A stretch of 20,192 nucleotides of DNA from Gammaproteobacteria bacterium. GTDB taxonomy: Bacteria > Pseudomonadota > Gammaproteobacteria > SZUA-229. The stretch spans positions 1 to 20,192 of the forward strand of contig JAOUPA010000015.1 of assembly GCA_029880105.1 (NCBI GenBank), read 5' to 3'. This document shows, one piece after another, positions 13,835-20,192 of the stretch. Each line of letters opens with the position of its first letter. Position 1 is the stretch's first letter. A program made the position numbers and the translations under genes. Below the pieces are notes generated by a model, which was not told the origin of the DNA, searched no databases, and saw only the letters and a program-made list of their open reading frames with translations.

Positions 13835-14659
13835 ATGACAGTTATAAGATTTTTGATCACACCATTAAAATGGCTTCTTTTTTTGGCATTGTTTGCCGCA
13901 TTGATATATTTTCGAGTAATAATATTTCAGCCGCATATTAATCAGTATATTAATGCAGGGTTATCTTTGGTTGAAGATATGGCAGAGATATCAATTCCTT
14001 CTCATCAGGCGCCTGTAAATATTGAGCCGGCAACAGAAATCAAAGTTGTGGTGAAGGAAGACTGCCCAAATGACCAGTTGAATGTAGCTGATTCCGGCCA
14101 GGAAGAAATTACGCAGAAAGATAAGATTGTCACAACTGCAATAGAGACTATGGATACTCCTGCTGAAGATATGCCTGTAGCTTTAGCAGAAGAAAAAGAG
14201 AGTGTTGTAGTGCCTGCTATAGCTGCACAGCCAGTTGCTGATCAAGTTAAAGAGCCAGTAAATAGCGATGCCGAAAAATTGATAGAGGCCGAGGCTAAAT
14301 CGAATAATGCGGCGTTGCCGGACTCACGCGCAAGTGAAGTATCTATAGATAAAAACGATATGTTGGTTATGGCCAGGCAGGCATTCTGGGTTAGAAATTT
14401 CCAGGATTCAGAAAAGCGATACCTTGATATCATAGGTTTAGATGATGGAGATGCAGATATATATGGAGAGCTTGGTAATGTTTATTACTCGCAGGGAAAG
14501 TGGCAGCAGGCGGGCAAGGCTTATTATGAAGCAGCAATACGTTTGCTAGCCTCGAACGGGGACGCTCAAAATAGTGATCGGGTCAGTTATTTATTAAGAG
14601 TTATTCAGGGTCTTGATACGGACAGCGCAGAAAAACTTAGAAATAAAATATCTGGGTAA
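13835..14659 (+). CDS. Membrane-anchored protein with C-terminal TPR repeats
   Basis: A 274-residue protein. One transmembrane helix at about 8-29 is preceded by a short basic N-terminus, so most of the protein probably faces the periplasm. A long acidic, Ala/Glu/Val-rich linker (about 50-172), likely disordered, leads to a helical domain at about 173-272. Two tetratricopeptide-like units are visible: 176-202 (ARQAFWVRNFQDSEKRYLDI) and 208-240 (GELGNVYYSQGKWQQAGKAY). TPRs bind other proteins, so it could serve as a scaffold between the ATPase side and the secreted components; that is inference. The gap from parA is 15 bp. The linker contains a lone cysteine (77). Confidence 0.75.
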   Translation: MTVIRFLITPLKWLLFLALFAALIYFRVIIFQPHINQYINAGLSLVEDMAEISIPSHQAPVNIEPATEIKVVVKEDCPNDQLNVADSGQEEITQKDKIVTTAIETMDTPAEDMPVALAEEKESVVVPAIAAQPVADQVKEPVNSDAEKLIEAEAKSNNAALPDSRASEVSIDKNDMLVMARQAFWVRNFQDSEKRYLDIIGLDDGDADIYGELGNVYYSQGKWQQAGKAYYEAAIRLLASNGDAQNSDRVSYLLRVIQGLDTDSAEKLRNKISG

Positions 14660-14691
14660 TATTTTTATTGATTAAGTAAGTGGTGAAGCAA

Positions 14692-15246
14692 ATGTCTAAT
14701 GAAAAGAAACCGGAAAAGAAAAAAATAAAATCCGTAAGGGATATTATTATCGAGTCTATTGAGTGCGAGCCAGGCACCGTAGGTTGCACAGGGGATCCGG
14801 ATACCTGTCCAAATGATCCACGGATATGCGACAAAAAACTATCTATGTTTGGCTATTATGACGACACAATAAAAGATAGTGTTGAACATGTATTGAGTCA
14901 AAGCATGGATGATCTGACTAAGACATTTACTGCAAGCGCACGTCGGTGGGAAATGATTGTTTATCCGTCGATGTTTGCCTTTATTCTGTTGGCTACCTAT
15001 GGGTTCTTCCTGATATATAGTCTTACCCAGGATGTCGGTAGCATTGCTACGGAGATGAAGTCAATTAATGGCACAATGCAGAGTGTTGTTGTAAACATGC
15101 AGGCGCAGACAATGGGTATTCAGGAGATGAATGCGCATGCTACTGAAATGACACTTGCGATGCGGCAGATGAGTCATGATATGGCTGTTATAAACAATAG
15201 TGTTTCAAGGCCAATGCAGTTTATGAACTCTTTTACGCCCTGGTAA
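14692..15246 (+). CDS. Single-span membrane protein with a regular four-cysteine cluster and a Met-rich tail
   Basis: Unrecognised 184-residue protein. A Lys-rich N-terminus leads into a segment with cysteines at 25, 32, 39 and 46, spaced exactly C-x6-C-x6-C-x6-C, rich in Gly, Pro and Asp. A transmembrane helix spans about 88-110. The basic N-terminus (KKPEKKKIK) and Arg84-Arg85 before the helix put the cysteines in the cytosol by the positive-inside rule. The periplasmic part (111-184) is a predicted helix with about eleven methionines, which could be a coiled coil. I chose the ATG at 14692; two GTG codons just upstream would add four residues. The cysteines may bind zinc or an iron-sulfur cluster, or be redox-active (inference). 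Confidence 0.75.
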   Translation: MSNEKKPEKKKIKSVRDIIIESIECEPGTVGCTGDPDTCPNDPRICDKKLSMFGYYDDTIKDSVEHVLSQSMDDLTKTFTASARRWEMIVYPSMFAFILLATYGFFLIYSLTQDVGSIATEMKSINGTMQSVVVNMQAQTMGIQEMNAHATEMTLAMRQMSHDMAVINNSVSRPMQFMNSFTPW

Positions 15247-15280
15247 AAAATATCAAAGTTAATTTTTGTGGAGTAATTAA

Positions 15281-16036
15281 ATGACAAAGAAAAAAGAAAA
15301 TGCGGTAACCAGTGATGCTGATGTTGCTGCTGAAAATGAAGCATCTGAATCAGTGAGTAGCGGTGAGTATAAGATGGAATATGCAGGCGAACAACCTAGC
15401 CTGTCTAATAAGCTTACACCCTTGATGATGACTCTACTGGTAGCGATACCATCGGTTGCAATTGTCGCTTATATCAATTGGCCTGATCAGCTTGATGAAT
15501 TAGTAGCATCAGTACAGGAGTCAGGTAATGGTTTAAATAATAGCGGCGTACCATCTGCTGCAAATTCATCTATAGAGAGCTGGGCACGTCCACAGCCTCC
15601 TGAGTGGGTAGCGCAGCACCGCACTGAAATGAAAAAGCGACGTACAGAGTTTGAAAAACAGAATACAGAGCAATCTTCAGCTAATGATGTCTCTTCTAAC
15701 TTCACTCCGCCTGAACCACCACTGTGGATAAAGGAGCAGCATGCCAGGATGGAGCAGGAACGCGCAAGGTATCAGGAGCAGATGGCGAAACAGCGCGCTG
15801 CAATGAACAATATGTCGCCTGAATATATGATGCAACCTGGAATGAACAGACCTCAGATGAGCGGTGTGCCAGCAAATAATCAGGCAGCGGTGTGGCAGAA
15901 TCCAAATCCGGCTTATGCATATCCGCAAATTCAGCAGCCATATTACAATGGCTATCCGCAGCCAACAAACCCCTACTATAACGTACCTAATTACTATGGG
16001 CCGTATGGTGCGCCATATGGATATCCTTATCGGTAA
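15281..16036 (+). CDS. Single-span membrane protein with two P-x-W motifs and a Tyr/Pro-rich periplasmic tail
   Basis: Unrecognised 251-residue protein. An acidic cytosolic N-terminus (1-42) and a transmembrane helix (about 45-66) are followed by a periplasmic part with two related helical segments: PEWVAQHRTEMKKRR (107-121) and PLWIKEQHARMEQER (147-161). A Met/Asn/Gln-rich linker and a Tyr/Pro/Gly-rich tail (about 205-251) end the protein. The two segments repeat the P-x-W-[VI]-x7-M pattern found in the secreted protein at 10669-11148. The tail composition resembles both that protein and the sulfur-globule-like protein, which suggests they may co-assemble (inference). GGAG lies seven bases before the ATG. 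This is the last plus-strand gene of the block. Confidence 0.75.
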   Translation: MTKKKENAVTSDADVAAENEASESVSSGEYKMEYAGEQPSLSNKLTPLMMTLLVAIPSVAIVAYINWPDQLDELVASVQESGNGLNNSGVPSAANSSIESWARPQPPEWVAQHRTEMKKRRTEFEKQNTEQSSANDVSSNFTPPEPPLWIKEQHARMEQERARYQEQMAKQRAAMNNMSPEYMMQPGMNRPQMSGVPANNQAAVWQNPNPAYAYPQIQQPYYNGYPQPTNPYYNVPNYYGPYGAPYGYPYR

Positions 16037-16043
16037 CTTATAA

Positions 16044-16090
16044 TAGAAACAGCATCAAGGCTTCTTCAGGGATGAAGATACCAGTTTCTA
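16044..16090. terminator. Inverted repeat at the convergent junction, possible terminator
   Basis: TAGAAAC (16044-16050) and GTTTCTA (16084-16090) are perfect complements enclosing a second hairpin, TCTTC (16063-16067) with GAAGA (16074-16078). It lies in the 66-bp gap between two convergent genes. Neither side has a proper T-run, so termination is inferred from position and symmetry. Confidence 0.4.
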
Positions 16091-16102
16091 ATAAACGAAT
16101 AT

Positions 16103-16693
16103 TTAACCAGCAAGCCCTAGCTGATGATCAATCAGGTCGCAGATGCAGTGAATAGTCAGCAAATGCACCTCCTGAATTCTTGCCGTTGAATCACTCGGTA
16201 CACGGATCTCAACATCATTAGTTGATAGTAGTGCCCCGAGTTCACCACCCTGTTTCCCAGACAGGCCTACGACCAGCATGTCACGCACATGAGCCGCCTG
16301 AATCGCCCTGTTGACATTAACCGAGTTTCCACTGGTGCTAATGGCGAGCAAGATATCTCCATGCTGTCCAAGGGCAGTTACCTGTTTGGAAAAGATCTGT
16401 TCATAGCTATAATCATTGGCGATAGAGGTAATTGTTGAGCTATCAGTTGTCAGGGCAATGGCGGGAAGACCTGGTCTCTCAATTTCAAAACGGTTGAGCA
16501 TCTCTGATGAAAAATGCTGGGCATCGCCAGCTGAGCCACCATTGCCGCAGGAGAGAATTTTTCCACCGCTAAGCAAGCATTGCGTCATAACCTGTGCTGC
16601 ACGCGCAATCGGTTCTGCCAGTATCTCAGCAGCCAGTTGTTTGGTGCTGATACTGTCTTGAAAATTCTGGTTGATTCGTTTGATTAAATCCAT
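16103..16693 (-). CDS. gmhA: Phosphoheptose isomerase (GmhA/DiaA family)
   Basis: SIS-domain isomerase that converts sedoheptulose 7-phosphate to D-glycero-D-manno-heptose 7-phosphate, the first step of ADP-heptose synthesis for lipopolysaccharide. The 196-residue product has the phosphate-binding loop SCGNGGSAGDAQHF (48-61), Glu64 in SSEMLNRF, the STSGNS loop (119-124) and His177 in IQEVHLL. Glu64 and His177 correspond to the catalytic Glu and His of GmhA. DiaA, the DnaA-binding paralogue, also sits next to yraN in enterics and is very similar, but E. coli DiaA, as I recall it, lacks that glutamate. The sequence closely resembles the Pseudomonas protein annotated GmhA. It is encoded 26 bp after yraN on the minus strand. 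Confidence 0.88.
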   Translation of the reverse strand: MDLIKRINQNFQDSISTKQLAAEILAEPIARAAQVMTQCLLSGGKILSCGNGGSAGDAQHFSSEMLNRFEIERPGLPAIALTTDSSTITSIANDYSYEQIFSKQVTALGQHGDILLAISTSGNSVNVNRAIQAAHVRDMLVVGLSGKQGGELGALLSTNDVEIRVPSDSTARIQEVHLLTIHCICDLIDHQLGLAG

Positions 16694-16719
16694 AGTGATT
16701 GTTTCGTATGGCAGAGATT

Positions 16720-17091
16720 TTAAAAGGCGTTTTTTATCCAGTCGAAAATATAATTATTATTCTTGTCCGTATTTTGAGGCTTTTCTGACATGGCGACAAC
16801 GTCAATCCGGCCATTTTTTATCTTTGTTTCATATTGCAGATATTCCTGTGCCGTGCTCAAAATGCGTTGTTGTTTCTGGGTTGTGATGCTTTCGTGTCCG
16901 TTACCGTAGAGAGCATTTTTTCTGAAACGAACCTCGACAAAAACCAGGGTATTACCATCCTGCATAATCAGGTCTACCTCTCCGTAATGCCCGCGATAGT
17001 TCTTGGCAATCAACTTGAGCCCCTGTTGTACCAGATAATTACAGCATGCATCTTCGGCATGCTGACCTCGGTTATGACTCGTCCTGTTCAA
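16720..17091 (-). CDS. yraN: YraN family protein (UPF0102, endonuclease-like fold)
   Basis: A small conserved bacterial protein (123 residues) of unknown function, predicted to have a restriction-endonuclease-like core related to Holliday-junction resolvases. The putative catalytic elements are present: Glu13 in HAEDA, the GEVDLIM segment (37-43, Asp40) and FVEVR (51-55, Glu53), followed by RKN and the conserved TTQKQQRIL helix. The gene overlaps the 3' end of lpoA by 20 bp, which implies translational coupling, and precedes gmhA, an order widely conserved in gammaproteobacteria. The C-terminal tail is Asn/Lys-rich and seems lineage-specific. Confidence 0.92.
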   Translation of the reverse strand: MNRTSHNRGQHAEDACCNYLVQQGLKLIAKNYRGHYGEVDLIMQDGNTLVFVEVRFRKNALYGNGHESITTQKQQRILSTAQEYLQYETKIKNGRIDVVAMSEKPQNTDKNNNYIFDWIKNAF

Positions 17092-18973
17092 TGGGTTCTG
17101 GAATTATGCGCATAATAGTTGTGTCAATATACTGTGCAATACCTTTTCTGAATTTGGCCCACAATAGGTCTCGATGCAGGCGATTGTTTTCATCCATGTA
17201 GATATTGCCGGTCTGGCCAGCAAAGCGGGCATAATTATATCTGGATAAAGGTTGCAGATTATAAAGTAGATGGTAGCTATCGATACCTAATGCAAAAAGC
17301 CGAGTATAATTTTGCTGTTCAGGCCAGTTTTTGTTAAAGCTCTGATTTAATTTATTGTCACCGATTAACGTCCATGGCAGATCGCAGAACGTCAGGCCAT
17401 TAAGGTCGAGATCGGCAGACCTGTCTTCGATACCAGTATAAACGTGTGAAGTTGAATAGACAGGCAGGTCCCCCGCATGGTGAAATTTGAAGGCTGGCAT
17501 AATGCTGCGTGCTGAACGGTGGGTCGCAGCTAGAAATATCATGTCGATATCCTGGCGACGGTATGGCGAAAATTTGAGTTCAACACCTAGCTGGTGTTCC
17601 AGGTCTTTATGACGCTGGTTACTGTATTGTAAATTGAGCAATTGTTTAATTGGTTGGCTGTAATCACCAGATTTTTCATCAAAAAACTGGGTTGAAAGAA
17701 TACTGCCGCCAAGTTCAGCATAGCGTTGCTGAAAGGCATCTTTTAGACGTTGTCCCCATGGGGTATCAGGTACCAGTATGGCAGCTGTATTCCTGTTCTG
17801 CCGAATAGCGAGTTCAGCAACCTGTCTAGCTTCATCTTCAGGTAATAATCCAAATTGATATAGGTTGTTGACTTTTACCGATCCATCTTCGGCATAGTTT
17901 AAGGTGAGTACTGGAACTTGTAAGGTGCTGCCAGCCTGTTGTAATTGCATTAACTGATTAATCATAGTTTTGTCGAATGGGCCGACAATATAATCTGCAC
18001 CATCGCTAACTGCTGTTTCGTATAATGTGATGAAATCGGTATCTTTTGTGGCGGTATCGTAAAAACGAATGCGAGGTTTGTTGTACTGGTTGGTGTCTGC
18101 GTAATAGGCGCTGAGGAAGCCGCTTCTGATCGCGTCCGCAACCACCTTATATGGGCCCTGCAGCGGTAATAGCACAGCAATATTATTTTCTGATGTCAGT
18201 GGCTGCTGGAGAGAATCAAGTAGTTGGGTGATAAAGGTATTGCTTACCGGGTGATGTGGAAAAGTTGTACCCCAGTCCAGGATTTTATTTTCCAGTTCTT
18301 TGTTACTGATTTGAGCAGATCGTATTATGCGTGCCAGTTCAAACCAGCCCAGCAGTGATGAGTCTTTAGATTTTAGTTCTTTGAGCACAGTAGTGGGTAG
18401 TGAATTCAGTGCTGACCAGATTGCAGTATGATTAACTGCTCGCTGATCATTGCTCTGGTAATAGGGGTCAATGCTGACGCGTGATTGAATAGCAGCAGTG
18501 TAATATCCCATGGCGATGCTGGCATCGGCACGAACCTCGCCCACCTCGATAAACTGGTCTGTGGTCATTCTTTTCTGCTTGGGTAATAAATCAATGGCCT
18601 GTGCAGGGTTATGATTGGCCAAGGCGATTTTTGCTGCCAGCAGTTGAATTTGGATATGGCGTGAATCAGCCGCTTCATCCGATCTGATGCTTTCAAGTTG
18701 AGCCTGCGCAGAAGCAATATCGCCACTTTGATAGAGTAGCTCAGCAGCCTTGATCAAGTATTTCTGCTGGGTTTCACCGGTGCTGACGCTGGCGAGTTTG
18801 ATATAGTACTCGGGTGTTTCTTTTGCGCCAGCCTCGCTACCTTCTTCAATGGTTTGGTTGCGAACAGCATCGGAGATGAGGTCGTCGATGCTTTTTTCTG
18901 GAGTGATGCTGCAGGCACTCAGTAATGAGAAAAGCAGCGGTGTCAGGAGTTTTGTCGGTCTTGTATACAGCAA
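17072..18973 (-). CDS. lpoA: Outer-membrane lipoprotein LpoA, activator of penicillin-binding protein 1A
   Basis: LpoA (formerly YraM/LppC) spans the periplasm from the outer membrane and stimulates the peptidoglycan synthase PBP1a. The 633-residue product starts with a lipoprotein signal peptide ending in lipobox LSAC (acylated Cys21). The N-terminal helical, TPR-like domain runs to about residue 255. The C-terminal domain, from about 264 (ENNIAVLLPLQGPYKVVADAI), has the periplasmic-binding-protein-like fold of the family, including DYIVGPFDKTMINQL and AAILVPDTPWGQRLKDAFQQRY. The length agrees with orthologues. It is divergent from rsmI, with a 120-bp shared control region, and heads the lpoA-yraN-gmhA run. 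Confidence 0.95.
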   Translation of the reverse strand: MLYTRPTKLLTPLLFSLLSACSITPEKSIDDLISDAVRNQTIEEGSEAGAKETPEYYIKLASVSTGETQQKYLIKAAELLYQSGDIASAQAQLESIRSDEAADSRHIQIQLLAAKIALANHNPAQAIDLLPKQKRMTTDQFIEVGEVRADASIAMGYYTAAIQSRVSIDPYYQSNDQRAVNHTAIWSALNSLPTTVLKELKSKDSSLLGWFELARIIRSAQISNKELENKILDWGTTFPHHPVSNTFITQLLDSLQQPLTSENNIAVLLPLQGPYKVVADAIRSGFLSAYYADTNQYNKPRIRFYDTATKDTDFITLYETAVSDGADYIVGPFDKTMINQLMQLQQAGSTLQVPVLTLNYAEDGSVKVNNLYQFGLLPEDEARQVAELAIRQNRNTAAILVPDTPWGQRLKDAFQQRYAELGGSILSTQFFDEKSGDYSQPIKQLLNLQYSNQRHKDLEHQLGVELKFSPYRRQDIDMIFLAATHRSARSIMPAFKFHHAGDLPVYSTSHVYTGIEDRSADLDLNGLTFCDLPWTLIGDNKLNQSFNKNWPEQQNYTRLFALGIDSYHLLYNLQPLSRYNYARFAGQTGNIYMDENNRLHRDLLWAKFRKGIAQYIDTTIMRIIPEPIEQDES

Positions 18974-19093
18974 AATATAGTAGAACCCTGTAATCGTGAA
19001 AAATCTATGTATGGAAAAGCGAATAATCAGTGCGAGTTAGTAACTGAATCCGTTAATATTAACGCTAAATAAGTATGTTTTGCAGGATTAACT
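18974..19093. promoter_or_regulatory. Divergent lpoA/rsmI control region with a 14-bp palindrome
   Basis: The 120-bp gap contains CGTTAATATTAACG at 19051-19064, a perfect 14-bp palindrome about 30 bp from the rsmI start. Palindromes of this kind are typical binding sites for dimeric repressors, but AT-rich ones also arise by chance. AGGA at 19084-19087 is the rsmI ribosome-binding site. I could not assign -35/-10 boxes with confidence. Confidence 0.4.
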
Positions 19094-19972
19094 GTGTCAA
19101 TCAAAATTTCGATCAAAAACCCCTATGCAGTGGGCACTGGAACGCTTTATATTGTAGCAACACCCATTGGAAATTTGGGTGATATTAGCACGCGAGCTAT
19201 AGAAATGCTTAAGCTGGTCGAGGTTATTGCAGCCGAGGATACCAGGCACAGCCAGCGCCTGCTGAGTTACCTGGGTATTTCTACGCACATGCAGGCCTAC
19301 CATGAACACAACGAGGAGCAGCAGGCCGGGCGCCTGATTGCACGATTATTGCAGGGCGAGTCTGTTGCGATTATTTCCGATGCAGGCACGCCCCTGGTCA
19401 GCGATCCTGGCTATCGCCTGGTTGCACAGGCACATGAGCAGGGTATTAAAGTTGTACCTATCCCGGGTTCATGCGCTGCGATCGCCGCCATGAGTGCGGC
19501 AGGCCTGCCATCGGATCATTTCTGTTTTGAAGGTTTTCCTCCGGCCAGGCAGGCAGCAAGGCTGAAGTATTTACAGTTACTGAGCGAGGAATCGCGCACT
19601 ATGGTCTTTTATATATCTTGCCACCGTGTTGTTGAAACACTGGAGGATATGAAGGCGGTATTTGGTCAGCAGCGGCCGGCAACCTTTGCGCGTGAACTTA
19701 CAAAAACCTATGAGACTATCCGTAAGGCGAGCCTCGGTGAGCTATGCGCCTGGGTGGCTGAAGATGAAATGCAGAGCAAAGGGGAAATGGTACTGGTGGT
19801 GTCAGGAAGCGTTAAGGAAAAATCAGTGCATCCCCTGCTGGATGAAATTTTGCAAGCACTGGTGGATGAACTGCCCATTAAACAGGCAGCAAAAATTGCA
19901 TCCAAGATAACGGGCGTCAATAAGAATGAATTGTATGAAGCTGCTATAAAACTAAAAAATAAAGATGATTAA
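19094..19972 (+). CDS. rsmI: 16S rRNA (cytidine-1402-2'-O)-methyltransferase
   Basis: RsmI methylates the 2'-hydroxyl of C1402 in the decoding centre of 16S rRNA. The 292-residue product has the tetrapyrrole-methylase-like fold: TLYIVATPIGNLGD (17-30), AEDTRHS (47-53), the SAM-binding segment SDAGTPLVSDPG (95-106), a PGSCAA loop, FEGFPP, and a C-terminal RELTKTYE segment. It begins at GTG 19094, with AGGA six bases before it and no better ATG upstream. The first sixteen residues, before the conserved core, seem lineage-specific. In Pseudomonas and others the gene likewise lies divergent to lpoA. Confidence 0.95.
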   Translation: MSIKISIKNPYAVGTGTLYIVATPIGNLGDISTRAIEMLKLVEVIAAEDTRHSQRLLSYLGISTHMQAYHEHNEEQQAGRLIARLLQGESVAIISDAGTPLVSDPGYRLVAQAHEQGIKVVPIPGSCAAIAAMSAAGLPSDHFCFEGFPPARQAARLKYLQLLSEESRTMVFYISCHRVVETLEDMKAVFGQQRPATFARELTKTYETIRKASLGELCAWVAEDEMQSKGEMVLVVSGSVKEKSVHPLLDEILQALVDELPIKQAAKIASKITGVNKNELYEAAIKLKNKDD

Positions 19973-20192
19973 GAAATTTATATTATGTATTGGGGTGTAT
20001 CTGGCGGTTGTCCCTCAGCTTGCCGCGAGTGGTGACAGGGCGCTATTCTGGCGTGTCGAGTCTATGCAGTCAGTTGTTTATATTTTTGGTTCAATTCACT
20101 TTGCGGACGAAAGCTTTTATCCATTGCGCGCAGAAGTGGAGCAGGCGTTTGAGTCGTCAGATACATTGGTTGTGGAAGTCGATATGAGTTCG
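19965..20192 (+). CDS. TraB/GumN family protein (5' part only)
   Basis: The first 76 codons are in the window. Residues 1-21 form a signal peptide (hydrophobic FILCIGVYLAVVP, then ending near LAA). The following FWRVES, VYIFGSIHFAD, the helix YPLRAEVEQAFESSD and LVVEVDM are characteristic of the TraB/GumN (PF01963) family. That family is linked to erythromycin-esterase/Tiki-type metalloproteases; GSIH supplies the conserved His. Biological role is unknown for most bacterial members. The ATG overlaps the rsmI stop region by eight bases, so it is probably translated together with rsmI. The 3' end is outside the window. Confidence 0.85.
   Translation, partial: MIKKFILCIGVYLAVVPQLAASGDRALFWRVESMQSVVYIFGSIHFADESFYPLRAEVEQAFESSDTLVVEVDMSS

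Noticed and set aside
4711..16102. Recent mobile element carrying the accessory block
   Set aside because: No transposase, integrase, tRNA target or flanking repeat was found at either border by eye.
19973..20192. RNase P RNA expected downstream of rsmI as in Pseudomonas
   Set aside because: The sequence here codes for a TraB/GumN protein; no rnpB-like structure is visible.

Overview
The window reads as chromosomal DNA of a gammaproteobacterium. Two arms of housekeeping genes are recognisable. The left arm holds a DegS/AlgW-type protease (minus strand, cut by the window start), the cytochrome bc1 operon petABC, then sspA and sspB. The right arm holds gmhA, yraN and lpoA (minus strand), with rsmI and a TraB/GumN-family gene running divergently (plus strand). 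Pseudomonas and its relatives, as I remember them, carry petABC-sspAB next to gmhA-yraN-lpoA-rsmI with only a small BON-domain gene between. The cytochrome b also looks gammaproteobacterial (PVWY Qo motif, 15-residue spacing of the second haem-ligand pair).

Between the arms, from about 5.0 to 16.0 kb, lie eleven plus-strand genes with short gaps. In order: a small SCP2-like lipid-binding protein; an RND adaptor; an RND inner-membrane pump with an unusual Pro-rich then Lys-rich C-terminal tail; a secreted Met/Gln/Pro/Tyr-rich protein; a secreted Trp/Tyr/Gly-rich protein; a secreted Gly/Asn/Tyr protein resembling sulfur globule proteins; a secreted LolA/DUF4412-like protein with an internal duplication; an orphan ParA/McdA-type ATPase; a membrane-anchored TPR protein; a single-span membrane protein with a regular C-x6-C-x6-C-x6-C cluster and a Met-rich periplasmic helix; and a single-span membrane protein with a Tyr/Pro-rich tail. 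A short motif, P-x-W-[VI] followed eight residues after the Trp by Met, occurs once in the fourth product and twice in the eleventh.

My inference is that this block is one envelope system. A cytosolic ParA-type ATPase could be linked through single-span membrane proteins to secreted low-complexity scaffold proteins and an RND export pair, with two lipid-binding-like proteins alongside. One reading is assembly or positioning of a periplasmic inclusion (possibly a sulfur globule) or a cell-surface layer. This is a hypothesis: the sequence shows gene order, topology and motifs, not function. No transposase, integrase, tRNA, rRNA or CRISPR array was seen.

Regulatory structure: a long hairpin with a T-tract closes the bc1-ssp operon. 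A perfect 10-bp inverted repeat sits between petC and the sspA ribosome-binding site. An 11-bp hairpin precedes the sulfur-globule-like gene. A 14-bp perfect palindrome lies between lpoA and rsmI, and an inverted repeat marks the convergent junction at 16.04-16.09 kb.
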